Part shown: one piece after another, positions 1 to 14,101 of the stretch
Position numbering within the stretch: the first letter of the stretch is position 1
How the letters are laid out: every line of letters begins with the position of its first letter
From: Chromobotia macracanthus
Lineage: Eukaryota; Chordata; Actinopteri; Cypriniformes; Botiidae
Assembly: GCA_036877525.1 (NCBI GenBank)
Contig: JAZGTH010000072.1
Location: 6,038,501 to 6,102,500 of the forward strand
DNA length: 64,000 bases
Direction of reading: 5' to 3'
The notes under the pieces: model-generated
Databases searched by the model: none
Told to the model about the DNA's origin: nothing
Seen by the model: the letters and a program-made list of their open reading frames with translations, nothing else
Translations under genes and position numbers: made by a program

Positions 1-3000
1 AACTGCTGAAGGAAACTCAACATGACTGTTTGTTTTGCTGTTTCACTTTCGATTATTAAAAACAAACAAACAGTCATTCTCAACCAACTCATTACCTGCC
101 ACCTGACAGAAAGAAATAGATTTATGACTTTCATTTGAAATCATATATCCTCTCTCCTGTAAACACAGAAACCTGGAGCCAGAATAGTTTTTGCAAATAC
201 ATATTTTTCCCCTTTATCTCATTATTTGGAACCGAGAATATAAATAGAATGCAGGAATGCGTTCTTTCCATCGCAGGAAATGCATGACTAAGAGAAATTC
301 TCATATTCAGCGAGCAGATAGCAGGTTAAATATATTTAAATAAGCGGGAGGAAAAGTGGGCCAATGGGAGAGATAAAGCTTCAGATATGCAGGGCGTCAG
401 TCAGTCGTCATGTTCTTCAGTCAACAGCTTCAATAATGCATTTCAGATTACAGCCGCTCTTTTCTAGAGGTGCCACATTTGATTTTCAGATGCATGATGG
501 GAAATGCCCAGAATCCTGCAGAGAGTCCAGCAGACTGTTGACAACAGTATGAGAGAAACTTCACTGATGTTTGATGTAAAGAATAAAAAGTAAGCTTTGA
601 AGAAAGGCTTTCTCATGTTAGCGACTGAGTTTGGCGATTTTTCCACACTTTATATTGCTTCCTGTTTATCTGTTGTGTTTAATTTATTGGAAACCGTTAT
701 TATGGATCCAGAGTTCCCAATTGAGAAATGCTATTAGGTCAAATGTGTAGCCATAATTCATTTATTGATTTCTAACTCGTACGTTTGAGTTTTTGTTCTC
801 ATCTCTATTACGGTGATAGATGGTTTTATAAGTTTGTAGGTCACAGAAGTTGAAGTGTGTATTTTCTGAATTATTTCATATTTGTATTCAAACAGGTTTT
901 ATTCCAAACACCCCCTGCCTGTCTGCTATTGGTCGGCCATATAGAGTCCCACCCCAAACATATGCCATTGGCTGAGCCTGCCGGGTTGGTTGTGATGTTT
1001 TGATAGTGTCATATCATTTGTCATTGTATAACTTACGCTAGTTGTCTCTTCTTCTATTAAGCTGGGCTAGAAGACAGTATTTTATATGCAGGTTTAAAGG
1101 TTTGTTAATTTACTCAAGGCAGAAACAACTGTCCTGGGTGCTTTTCACCATAAGGTGACCCATAAGGTCTTTAGCTTGAATGCATAATTCACGCTACATG
1201 CTGTTATTTATTGTATTAATAAAACCCGGATGAGTCTACAATACCACCCCCAGTGGACACCCCTTCAGGGGGAACACAACACAACACTCCATGCATTTTA
1301 TAGAGCTGGGTGGGGTATTTCATATGTCATATAAAACCGAATGCCCTTTGAATCAAGACATTAGGATATAATTAAAACTCATTATTTGTAAAGCTTATTA
1401 TTTAGCTTATTATTTTTTAACCAGCTGTTTTATTGTCTTTTAACACGCAGCTGTATAAAACAGTATCCTTGTACAGAAGTTTGTGTCCTTGTATCGTCCG
1501 TCCCTCTGTTTGCTATAGAATATTGCAGCCCTAATGACTCAGTTGATTTGTTTGTGGTACTGTGTGGAATAATGATTGATTAAAATGAGCTGTCTGGTGT
1601 CAGACACAGACAGGCTGGCACTAGTGTCAGGGAACCAGTAATATATTTGTATATATAAATATATAAGATAAATATATTTATCTTATATTTGTAGATTAAC
1701 ATACATGTTTTGTACTTAAGCTAGGTAACATTGTGTAGCTGGCTAATGCACTGTAAATGAAGTTTTATTGAAATTTGTGAATGACAAGACATTCCTAAAA
1801 GCCTTGGTTAGAAAGAGTTACACTTTTGTAACGTTTTGCATTGTATAATTTTCAAATGGAGCCTGAATTTATAACCATTATGTACTTATATAATAGCTGT
1901 TTCTGTTTACACTTCGAAAAGAAATTATGCAGCTTTATACTACTAGGTTTGAATGTTTCCAGTGTATTTGAGTGTATTTTATAAAGAACAACGTTTTGAA
2001 CGTGTTGAAATATGTTGCTGTCAGAGGAAAATGACTGTTGCGCTGTGAATAATTAATCATTCATGTTTTCATTACTCACTGTGAACTGTCACATCTGTCT
2101 GTCATGATCTTATAGACTGATGAACTACACATACCCTTACAAGACAGTGTGAGTGAGCAGGAGGAAATAAAGAAAGAAGAGTGGAAGAAACTGCCGCTTT
2201 AGTGTAGCTCTGTTAAACACATGGAAGAGTGGAAGTGACGCAGAGTGCTGTTAGAGAGGACGAGACCGTCTGTCTGTCTTCAGTCCTCTTTACCACATCC
2301 ATTTGTTTTATTTTCTCTCAGAGAGAGGCTTGCGTTCAGCCCTGCCTCTTAAAGTCTTTCACTGGAGCGAGTCCTCCTCATGTACAGGGGATTATGGGTA
2401 ATTACGTGTGGCGGCTGGACGCCGGAGAAGAGCCGAGTGCTTGGAAGCTGCTCGTCCAAACATGGCACAGGAAACAGAGATTAAACTAAAACTGGTTTTA
2501 ATCTGCCTGTCCTCTACTGTTGTGTGAAGTGCTAATCAATTCATTTCCTCTTCAGAGCAGATCAGGGCCAGCGAGGATTGTTCTGAGGATGTTTGTTACA
2601 ACATTAAACGCATGAATCAAAAGCAATCCGTATTTTTAATGAAGTAAAAGCAATTCCTTCCATTTAAAGTCAACGTGAGACGGCATTCAGAAACCATTTA
2701 ACTACCATGAAGTGTAACTGGATAATTCGGCGTAGAATTTGACTATATTATACTGATTATATTGACATTTCATATCAGAGTCACAACTGAGTGTGTCACC
2801 GGCAGCCACTTCTGGAGATCTTTTGTCATGTCAGTAATAACACTTTATACCATCTGTAATCGTTTGTTATTGTTGCTGAAACATTCATTAGCATAATGTT
2901 GACTAGCATTAATTGTCTATATTATTTGTCTTTAAATTATGTATAACACCGACCTTCAGCATTGACTGAACACTTTAAGAAGTGAAGAAAGTTATTGTAT

Positions 3001-4975
3001 CACGAGGCAGATGTTTATTGTTTGATACAATAGCACTGTAACAATATTCACTATAAGACCTGGAACATGTATATTAAGCAAGCAAATGTGGTCAATTTTG
3101 AATTTCTAACTTAATTTCTATAAGTTGAAATGAAATATGGTTTATTGTAGCATTAAACTGATTGTCTCTGGAAGTCGATTTTGTCCAAATCAGGACAGGA
3201 GCTCAGCAGAACAAAGTGCAGACTGATGCCATTAAAACAGAGAGCTTTACTCAGCTCTCCTGTGATACAGGCCTTTGAAAACATTGATCTGTTGTAAAAC
3301 TGAGGAGTCGTGGAGACTCCAGTGGATTTTGTAACATTGCCACTAATTCTTAGCGCAAATGCTGAACAACATGGTGCATGGTGGCATTTTTTCTGTTTAA
3401 CAGAACAGTTGGTAGTGCATTATTAACTTCTTATTGCCTTTTACATTTTTCCCATGAAAAATGTCCTCCGCTAAGCAAACGTGTAATTGGATTTCAGGCC
3501 TATCTGGATAGAAAAAAATCCCTTTAGAACATGAATAATTTCATTATCAGACAAAGCATGAAATTATTATAGACTGAACTGGCAAATCTCTGCACATCAT
3601 TTGAAAGTCATGTAGTCGTCTCATTCCAGATGACCTCAGTGACATGTTTCCTGTAATGATCTGAACCATGAATCCTTTCACAGACTGTTAAAGGCCTGAT
3701 AAAGTAAAGATAAAGATGGTTAGTAAAGATGGTAAACTAGTGGTTTTAATGTAAATGAATAATGTGAGTGGTGAGAGGGAATTTGTAGATGTGACATGTC
3801 CAAGACATGGCATGTGTACAGTTATTCTAGGACTTTTAGGAGGCTGAAACCCTCTATGAGATGTTGCGACTTTATCCCCTCAAGGCCTGCAGGTGTATCC
3901 ACAAAGTTGTTAAGTAAATACAGATTTACCATTTAAAAGTGTCTCTCAGAACCCATGTGTTCTCTCAGAACCCATTCTGTTCTAAGCTCAGTCCATCTCT
4001 TTTGAACACAAAAACATGCGTGCCTGTGGATGTGACTAAAGCGGATGAATGATATAGGACATAAGATCTGTCATTCAGACAGCCTACCAGTGAGTGCATT
4101 TTTATTTTAATTAGCACATCTGTAAATGTGAGGCGGTCACTGTCTCGTGTTCAGTTTGATTGATGAACGGTGAGTCTAATGTCGCATATCTGTGTATGCC
4201 GATATTTCTGCATGGTCTCTCGTGGCATTGCTTTTTAATTAGCTATCGAATCATACAAGACAAGTAACACGATCATGCTGATTTTGTGCTATAATGCTGG
4301 AAAAGGCTGCGTGTGAAGTCTGCTGACCGAAGCTCCCGTGTTCACTGAGCGATTATGTTGCGTCGCAGTTCTCAGAGTGCCTTGTGTGCCGCTGCAGATT
4401 TGCAGTCTGAAGAAATCTAATGGCAAGTGGCAAATGACTATTGAATACACTACAACAACACCAATGTCAACTGTTTCTCCATCTGCAGAGGAATAATGGC
4501 GTGGGATTTCAAATCCTAATTGTTTAACAAAAGCAATTAAGCAACGTATATGCAACATTCAGCACAAAATCCCACAATCTGGAAAATGTTGAGTGTCACT
4601 GTGAATCTGCATGCATGTCACTTTTCTCATTCCTACATCTAAGCTCTAGATTTGCCCTTTTAATGCTTTGAAAAACTTTCCATTTTTATCTTAAAGAACA
4701 ATTAGCACCTTGTTTCACGCTTGACTGTGTGATAATTCTCATCACAACTCAAGGCCTCTGTTGATCTTGTTTCCAATCATCTCGTGTCTTGTCTGTTAAT
4801 TATGTCCAATTTTCATGGACAGTACAGCAATTATGTGGCAAGTGCTACCCTCAAACCGACATGCTTCCATTGATAGTTTTAATGTTTAAAATGTGATAAT
4901 ATTTATACTGGTGTCTTAAAGGTGATGCGTCATATAAATTTTTGTTAATGTCAAAATATTATGTGCATAGTCATA
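1..4975. other. Gene-free upstream sequence
   Basis: AT-rich sequence with no supported exon. ORFs are under 90 codons and resemble nothing I know. Apart from the palindrome at 1661, I noted two ATTGG (inverted CCAAT) boxes at about 929 and 967 and an AATAAA at about 1218; together they could be an old LTR or dispersed repeat, but ends are not defined. Confidence 0.6.
1661..1688. repeat. Perfect 28-bp AT-rich palindrome
   Basis: Seen: the 14-base arm ATATAAGATAAATA is followed directly by its exact reverse complement, with no spacer. Each arm carries one AGATAA (GATA-type) site, so two sites face each other. It could extrude a cruciform or be a remnant of an AT-rich inverted duplication. Confidence 0.9.
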
Positions 4976-5000
4976 TACACACACACACACACACACACAC
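4976..5000 (+). repeat. (CA)n microsatellite
   Basis: Seen: about 12 uninterrupted AC units, followed by TTTGGGAGG. Confidence 0.95.
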
Positions 5001-8000
5001 TTTGGGAGGTTTTGTCTCTATGAGGCGAGTTTGTCTTCCCCAGCTTTGGCGGAGAGACTGCAGGCCCCTTCCTGAGAGTAGAGCAAATATTTCTGCAGTT
5101 GTGTGGCATGTCATTTAAACAGAGAAGGTAAAATGCGGCCGTTAAGTAAGCCATACCTATGATTTATTGTTTGTGTGATTTTGGCAGGGGGTTGCGGGAA
5201 GGAGCAAACTAAAAAAAGAGAGGTAGATAAGGAGAAAAGCTGACAGGAGATCTATTCTCTTTCTCAGCTGATGGGTCGCAGGTAAACAGAATGTCAATCA
5301 TTGCCATTAGTTCATATAGAATTGCACCTCTTTTCCATTTGTCGTGCCCTCAGGGAAACCTGGCACTTGTGTCATTACTGTCTCTGTGCCAGATTTCAAC
5401 AGCTGCGGTATCATGATTGGGGATCTGTGTGACCACATACAAAAATAATATTTCTTCACCTTTGTGTCATTCCAAATATATTGTTGATTTCGGTGTAAAA
5501 TCTTCACACAGATATTTTAAACTAAAAATTCCAGCTGTTTGTGTAAATTCTAGGAGCTCTGTGTGAGAAACAGACTGAAATTGAACCGATTCACTGATTT
5601 GAATCTCTTCTGAATCTCATTGATTCAGATTCATGTCAGGTGTGACATTACTGGAGTCACACGCCGTTGATTCTCGTGTCATAACCACACTTGTTTAAAT
5701 ACGAGGGCGATATCTGAGAGTCACTGCTCAGATTATTAGTGAAGAATTATTAGTGAACAAATTTTAATCTTGTCACTCTTAGTGATGTCTGAGCTGTGTG
5801 AAAATTCTTCTAAATTTACAAAACAAAATAAGAGCAGCAGGGTTTAAAATGACACAGGGGTGATTGAATATTTTTCAGCATTTTTGTTTTTGGCTGCAAT
5901 GTTCCTTTAGCTTCTGTATTATTAAAGGCCAGTGTTGGATTGGGAGTGTGTCTGGGCAAAGCAGAAGTTTGGATGTGAATATAATGCTGGACTGTGTGAC
6001 ATGTAGAAGCATTTCCTTTGACATTGAGTCTTTTTGTACACTAGCCTGAAGCTACGCCAAACAAAGCCAGACTACAATATCAAAACATGGAATCTGTGCA
6101 GGTGAATATAAGTAACATTAAGGTCACTGTACTAAGGAATTCTTAGTGTAGTCAAATCTGCTTAAACACACTGAAGACGTTCACATTGCAACCAAAGTGC
6201 CTAGTTACAAGATTCTGCTCAAATCTGTTTTTGATGCAGTTTGCACAGATGAAAGCAGCCTGATCAGAATTGGAAATGTTGGGTGTAATTAGATTTTTGC
6301 TGCTGACTTTCATCCAAAAACAGATTTGGGCCACATGTGGCAAAAACAGTAAATTGGGGCCACATTCAGCTACTGTGTGGATGTTGTGTTTGATTGATTT
6401 CAACTGTTTTGGAGCTCCACTCATGGCTTGTGTGTGTTTTGAACATGTTTTCTGGTTGGTCGTGTTTTTCTGTGACTAAATGATAATGTGGATGTATGTG
6501 CAGACGTCCCACAACGCATTGCTTGTGGAGATGACAGAAACACTGCTGGGGTCAAAGAGTAAAATGAAAACGTGTTTGAACGAAAGAGACATGAAAGACA
6601 TGGTTTCACAGAACCTCCTTCTTGATGTGGGAAAACGATGCACGAGCCAGGAAATGTTTCTCTGTTCAAATGTTGTGCAGATTTAACCCTTTGAGTGTGT
6701 GATTTAACTGATGTCACGAGCATCAGAGCATCATTATGTTTGCAGCAGCTGTGCTGGAGGCCACAGAAACGTTCCAATTGATCATCAATACACGAAGCTT
6801 CTCTAATTTACCAGGACTTGAAATGACAGTCATTTTCTCTGAACACTGCCGTTTGGTTTAAAAACAGAGGAAGTCTGATAACAGCATCATCCAAACCACA
6901 TGTTAGATGCACAAAGCCTGTGTGATTTATAAAATTCCACCGTATTTCTGAGTAATAATTCATTCCTTAAGATTGGAGGCTCTGTACGGTTCCACAACCT
7001 CAGGGTTCAGAAGAACGAAGGTCACCATGAGCTGTGAGGTGATGAGATGTGCTTTTGAACAGCACCACTGTTGTAGTTTAAAAAAACAGGCCACATCACT
7101 AAAAATCACACCAGCGGAAGTCAGATGTTGTACTGAAAGTGCAGGTGTGTGTTTGAGAGTGTTTCTGTATCCAACACAGAGCTAAAGCCTGCTGCTGTCC
7201 TCTCTGAAGAGAAGATGTCATCTTTGAAAACTTTGAAGACATTAGGCCAAGGTCTCAGGGCTGTAAGATCTGCGTCTATGATCACATGAACAGCTTTATG
7301 CTTCACATGTGACCTGAGATTTCTTTAGCAGATGTGTTACAGAGTGATGCCTGTGGCTGCTGAGCTTGTTTACATAATCATGTGTTGAACTCGGAGGGTC
7401 TGCAGGACATTATTAACCTCAGAGTGGAATATCCAATTAAATCAAGTTCTTCTGGAGATTCTATGAGTTATGAGTTATTCTATGAGTTATATATATATAT
7501 TAAATGCTTCATTAAATGCTCATATATTGTAAAATTAAGATGATGCAAATATCATTCATTAAGACTCAACCAATTAGAAAAGGCCTCAGGGCTTGTGTAA
7601 ATGAGTGCACATTGTTATTAGGTGACTACAACCGGTGTCAAGTGTGCAAATGAAGCGTGTGCTACTTTAGCCTCAAGCTGAATACATTTGTTATATTCTT
7701 TACATTTGAGCAACACTGTCCCATTTCAACCACATAATGATCTGCCTTCCTCTCAGTGAATGCTGGTGTTGTGTTCGACCAGAGAAGAAGGACAAACACA
7801 CACCTGTGTCCCTATAAACCAGCAGATTAATCATAAAGAAGATTTGCACCGGTAAACTTCCTCTCTTCTAATGTTACGGTTTATTATGAGAGTTAAGTGA
7901 TGCTGTTAATATGTAAACCTGCATTATGAGTGAGTGCATAGAAACTGTTTTAATAGTGGAAATAGTTTCAGTCATTATTAGATTTCAGCATCACATGCAT

Positions 8001-11000
8001 ATTGATTTGAGTATAACAGCTGCTTGACTGTTTGAAAGTTCAGCGTCTGTCATTCAGCAACAAGCTAATTGGAGCTGCGCAGTCAAACATCAAATTACCT
8101 CTGTATAATAAAACCATAACAATGCTTTATATTATTTATAGAGAGAGTTATGACCTCATTACGTTCCCCTGTGTACTGAACTCTGAAGTGAGCGCTCGCA
8201 ACACAATGCTTAGAGTTAAGCTCTTTCTAGATGGTGCAGCGTTTGTAGCTTGTTCTTACAGATGTTAAGAAAATAACTCCACAAGTAACCTGCATTTTTC
8301 AAGCAGTAATGGCGATAGATAGGCAGAAGTTATGGATTGCAGATTTAAAGTGTTTTTGTTTGCATTAGGGAGGGATATGTGCTGCTTTTTATCGAGTCTG
8401 AGCTCATAAAGTTTTCCCGGCTGATACTGAGAGCCAAACACCTCCAGGCATTCAGACCGCCAGCATGTGCATCAAATACAGACGAGTGGAGCAGATCAGT
8501 CTGCTGATCTGATTACATTATGAGACAGTCACACTGCCTGTCTGTAATGACACTGGAAGTGTAGCGCTGCCTCTAAACTCATTTTAAGACAAAATCCTAT
8601 TTAAGATGTTTGTATGAATTGTGAAGTGTGTTTATTTGCCCAGACTTTCTGTGTTGTTTTAGCATAAGATTCACTGAAGACATTTTGCAAATCAGCTAAC
8701 GAGACGTCTTGACTGGTGTATGACTATATGTCTGTTATAATGCTCTTCTCCTTCATTTGGACACATACTGCTGTAGTAATCAATAGAATTTGTGAAATAG
8801 TATTAAAACATCATTAATTGTGCTAGAACATGGTGGGCTGTGTTTAAGATATAAATATATAGGGAATATATGAACAGATCTTTTTCCTCTATGATCTATT
8901 AGAGTTTGTCATTCTCAGAAGCTGTAGGGCTTCTGATCACCTTTTGAATTCTGTGTCGGCTGCTTTGCGATTTGCTTGATCATTAGCTATTGTTCCGTCT
9001 TCCTGTGAGAGTTCAAATCATTGGAGTGGCTGTAGAGCTGATTCCTGTTCAGATGTAATTGACAGTTTTAAATGACACTGTACTTCTGAAGTGCGCTTTT
9101 CTAAAGCTGCATTATTTAATGTATCTGTGATGTAAACGACACGCTGAGGTTACAGAGAGAGACACACACAACGCTCTGAAAATGATGACTGGCAGTCTGC
9201 CAGATAGTAAGAGGTGCAGCAATGCGTTCAGATTGAATGTGTGCTCCTGGGACACTGTGTGGAAGAGGAGAGAAGCAGATCTTATCTCACTCTCATTATT
9301 CTCTGAACCTTCTGTTAAAATCAGAGAAGCCCTTATGCAGCTACTGGCTCCCCTACATTACACATCCTATCTGCTGTTTGTACCCAGCGTGATAACACGG
9401 AACAATTTGTAAACGCAACCCGAGAACCCAGTGCAGAACAATGAGCAGTGTGAAAGGACAAAGAGGTGCATGAAACCTGAGGTCATGATCTGATGTGTGA
9501 GATTTATACACTGTTGTGGCTAATGGAGTTTTTAGAGGCTTGTGGCTTTAGTTCATAGCTGTTTGCTTGAGGTCACACATATGGTTAGTCATTTAAAACT
9601 GCCTCAGGTTTTCAGCATGTTGTTAGGGAGTTCTGAGTGGTTGCTAGGGTGTTGTTAGGGTGTCAAACAAGAATATGACCCAGCTGTTGGTTCTTGGATG
9701 TTATCAGATGGAAATACCATGGTTCTGAATGATGATCATATTCGTGGGCTGTGGTATTTAGGTGTTGGTCCAGGGTAATTGCTGGAACTTTGTTTAACTG
9801 ATTGTGTTTTCTATCACACATTCAGTTGTATCATTATTATATCTCAGCAGATTATTGAAGGATAGCTTTAGGGAATAAAGTTTTAATCAACTCTGATTAT
9901 AAGCTGAAAGCAGATGTATTGAGCTGACGCTGTGTTTACGTGCTGATGGAGGGAGTGGTCATAATTGACTGGCTGAAATAATCTTATTCATAACACATGC
10001 TGTTATCCAGAGGGGCTTACAAAGAATAATTCATGTGGCCTAATGCAAGTAATTAGACGACATGAACACAAGCGCAGATGTTCATTATTATGTAGTGTAT
10101 TGTTTATCTGATGTACATTCTGAATGACTGGAGCGGTACCAGCTGTAGTACTGTACCTGTGTTTAAAGTATAGTTCTACTGTATTTACTGTATGCATGTG
10201 CAGTACAATGCAGTGCTCTTGACCTGACCTTCTAGTGTGACATGAACAGAAAGCAACACTGGCATACTGCATGCTGTTCTGTAGACATTCAATCCTGCCT
10301 ACACATTAGGCATAGATAAACATTTAACAATTTAACAACTTCATTTCAGCGAATGCTGAAAATATCTTGGAAATATCTTAAAAAGTTTAAGAAAAAGTTA
10401 CACAAAATTAGATTAAATTAATTTTGCAAAATAGTGATATTTTTGAGATTAGCGCTGACAGCACAGCTTTGTAAAACATTTGCTGTTTAGAAAATGATGG
10501 TATGCAGCATACAGTGTATATACTGAGAAGTGTGCAACACTGTAGTATTCTGTTCCAATCACGGTCACTCAGAAGGGCAGATGGGTAGACAGGCAGCAGT
10601 GTTGTGTGTATCACACACAGACAGACCACACACAAGCTAACAGGCGTATCTGGTGTTGTTAAAGGTAAACAGGTGGACACACATCAGAGACAGGTTTCAG
10701 TGATCTGTATTCTGCAGACTGACTCACCCCTGAAGGTATCTGAGTATTTTCACTCTATCAGAAGCATTAAATAGTTGTTTGAGATAAAACATGACAGATG
10801 CAAAATTCAGAACCCTGCTGCTGAGAAATCAAGTAAACGTTTTAGAACTAACATCTCCAATGAATTTAAATGAGATCTTGATTTCCTCTTCGTCTAAATA
10901 TATTTGTGTAAAGGGTCGTGGTAAAACTTCATGTTTGTGTAGACACTCCTACAATGACATCAAGAGTTTGATAGCTATAAATGGATGATAAACACTCCAC

Positions 11001-13468
11001 ACAAAAACCTGTCAAATAAAACACAGATTCACAGCACTGCAGTTATCTGAAGAACGTTTCTGCAGAAGTATCAAGATCCTCTGTGGCCTCTTCATTCCTG
11101 TGTCAGAGCTGGATGGATATTAGAGCTTCAGCTGTTGCTAAATATATATGTAGAAGAGATTTCTTTAATGTCTCAGAGCTGCTTTTGTAGTAAGTAAGTG
11201 AAGTTTTCAAACATTTTCATGGATTCTCTGAGTTTGTTGGGAAGAACGCTGATGGTTTGGAGTGTTTCAGGAGCGGAGGCAACGTGTGTGGGTATGAAAC
11301 TGTTGAAGAGTCTCAAACCATTTGCTTAAAGGAGATTTTACAGATGTGTAAATTATGTGAATATAATAACTGTCAGATTGAAGCTGTGAGAGTCATGGTG
11401 TGTACATGCTCTCTGAATAATAAAGAAAGTTCATGATTGTTTAGGAAGATTTAGAGATTACTGGGAGTTTGTGTTATTCACCTTTGTCTCTGTTTTCTTC
11501 TATGAGTGTCTCTGGATGTTGGCAGCGCAGGGCAGATGTGTTGAGATGCTGCTGCTCTCCACTGAAATCTTCTAATGAGAGATTCAGTGCTATATCAGCA
11601 CACCAACCCATGACCCTGTTCTCCTGACCAGCGTGTCCTTTACTCATCAGCCCTAATGAGTGGACGCAGTATCTGGAGCGAGGCGGTTTGTGTTGAGTTT
11701 CAGTGATTAGGTGTCTGAGAAAGGCTGATGGTAATTGCTGTGTGCTGAGCTCAAAAACAGAGCCAACATCGCCTCCATTATGCACCAACATCTATTAACA
11801 GTTTCTTCTTGAGATTTTTTAAGGCTCCAAGCAGTTATGCTGCAGAACTGAAGCTGTTTAGTTTGTTCCAATAGTTTCAGAGACTTTAGACATGGTGGCT
11901 GGTCTCAGATCAGATTATGCATGGCATTCGTTTTGCACACTTTCACAACTAGGAGACACTATAGCAATCAGTTTGATGTTTTTGTTAATTGAACTACATG
12001 GACAGAAATTCCTGCCACAAAAACCTGCCACAAGGTGGCACTGTAGTGAATTTGTATGTTTGTTTATATCTAATGTATGATTGTCTAATTGACCTGTGCA
12101 TTGCAACACAACGTCCAAACTTTAAATAAGTTGGTACATACAGGAAGAAATATGCTACACTCATTTTCACTAAATTACACTCATTTTCAAAGCTCAGGTG
12201 CTTCAATTTAAGAAAACCTCTACATAATGTGACTGTGTGATTACATTTACCACCAAAACAACTAGCATTTCATGTGTCATTTTATCCTGTTTTCCTATCT
12301 GTTCAGACCCTGATGATGGTCCCTTGCAGCTATATTTAACATTTGATTTAATAACACACAGTCGTCTCGCAGCCTTCAGAAAACAGAAGTGTAGGTAGTG
12401 CGATCATGGGCTCAAACTCTTCATGCATATGTATAAGATGAACCGTGTTAACTGTTCACTGAGGCGTTCATTTATCACAGGCATCAAGTTATTATAGCCA
12501 AACACTGCATGCTTTGACTGCAGCCGGTTTATCTCCTGCGCCGCTGATAAGCACGAGACGCCTTGTGATGGGTTTCTTTCTGTATAAACGAGCTCTTCTG
12601 GAGTAATGATCAAACCCTGAATCTGTGGCCGCTGACAGTGACCTTGTGTTTGACCTGATACACAGGCTGAAGTCAGCGGTTTGTGTTTGTTTCTCATCTA
12701 GCGCCTCCCCGCTGCATAAACACGCTTGAGGTTCTGTAATGAATAACATCACGCATAATTACACGAAAGGAAAATAAGCGAGTAATTGAACTCTCAGATA
12801 AACTCAATGCACAACGATAACTGACTGGTACTGAGGAGCAATATCTTCAGTAACGTTTCACTGAACAGGTCACGTGAGCCAGAACGTTACATGCTCTGTG
12901 CAAATGCATCTCATCTCTGTAACTTTGTACAGATTTGTAGGCAGTTTGCTGCTCTGTTCGCCAGTGAAAAGAGCTGTTGCATCTTTTTAATGCTGGTTCT
13001 CAGTGGGAGGACAGACGCTGAATGTGGGCTGTATAATCGCTCCATTTCATAACATTTCTCCTTTAGTCGCACGCGTCCTTCACATTCAAAGCTGCAAAAT
13101 TGTTGATTCTAAATAAACCTGTTAAATCAAATACTGAAAACTGTTGCTAAAAATGTGTGTTTAATTACAACCGGATTATTTGACAGAATATCTCTGTGTG
13201 CTGTTTATTTTTATGGTTATTCAGAGTATTGTGTTATTGTTAATTAGCTGTGTGTAGTTTGTGTAGCACATGAAACTCATACCTATGTAGTGCTTCACAA
13301 ACCAGTGAGGTTCAAGATGGTTGTTATGCTGCCTTACAGAGGAGCTGCTGTGTACGGCACACTATTCAGTGAACGGTAAGTGTTCTGCTCCAGACAGAGC
13401 CGGTGTCCAGACTTCTGCATCTCCAGAGCTCTGAACTTCACATCCACTCATACAGATGCACTTCACCA
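5001..13468. other. Gene-free upstream sequence
   Basis: No supported gene. Contains a GGGCCACATGTGGC-type patch (about 6325-6365) of dispersed-repeat character, 'ggttgctagggtgttgttag' words at 9637-9661, and TTATCCAGAGGGGCTTACAA (10003 on), a common fish-repeat phrase. ORFs reach 118 codons (6421-6777 minus) without recognisable domains. Confidence 0.6.
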
Positions 13469-13690
13469 TGCCATAGAAGAACCATTTTTGACTGTATGGT
13501 TCCATAAAGAACCTTTAACATCTGTAGAACCTTTTAGTTTCACAAAAGGTTCTTTGTAATGGAAAAAGATTATTTATACTGTAAATAGATATGAGAACCT
13601 TTGAGTGGTTCTCTAGGGAACTAGAAATTGTTCTTTTATGGCATCTCTGTGAAGAACCATTTAAGAAGTTTTCTTTTTTTTAAAGAGTGT
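13469..13690 (+). mobile_element. Decayed MITE with 'agaacc / ggttct' inverted repeats
   Basis: Seen: ATGCCATAGAAGAACC at 13469 is the near reverse complement of the stretch at 13625-13644 ending TTCTTTTATGGCAT. Between them are repeated AAGAACCTTT, AAAAGGTTCTTT and GTGGTTCTCTAG motifs, then GAAGAACCATTT and a T-rich end with AAAGAGTG. From memory this matches a very common cyprinid non-autonomous element whose ends read 'cactctta...aaaggttc'. The left terminal part seems missing. No coding capacity. Confidence 0.65.
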
Positions 13691-14055
13691 GCTCCCGTAA
13701 GTTCAGCAGTTGAGTGAAACAGTAAACGTCTGTTGCTGGCAGATTGTAACTTCATTTGATAACATCCCACACTCTGCCTGCGGCCGTATTCAGAGCTGTA
13801 GGATTTACATTTCCCCTCATTCAGACTGCTCAATCCCTCTGAGATACACTAAGAAAACATTCACTGAAGCTCTTTTACCATAATGTGTCCAATTGAATCT
13901 CTGCCCGACTGCCGCACAGCAAATGCTGCAGAAATTTGCCTGAGGGAGGAGTGTGTATCTGAGTTTGATGTAAAATCTTGTTCATCATAGATTGAAATAT
14001 TTGTTTACTTGATTCTGTATATGTTGTACTGTAAAAAATCTTTGTTTAAGGATTA

Positions 14056-14101
14056 AGTTATCTCAGGATTTATTGTGATAATAGAAAAAACTGAGATAAC
14101 T
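14056..14101. repeat. Perfect 11-bp inverted repeat with 24-base loop
   Basis: Seen: AGTTATCTCAG (14056-14066) and CTGAGATAACT (14091-14101) are exact reverse complements and place two GATA-type sites face to face. A third CTGAGATAAA lies at about 14167. This could be part of a decayed MITE (an upstream ACTGTAAAAAATC is common in fish MITE ends) or a regulatory pair. Confidence 0.7.

Noticed and set aside
900..1260. A promoter or solo LTR with two CCAAT boxes and AATAAA
   Set aside because: No defined termini, target-site duplication or linked gene; kept only as a remark.
6421..6777. 118-codon minus ORF as a gene
   Set aside because: No recognisable domain, no splice context, and part overlaps dispersed-repeat-like sequence.
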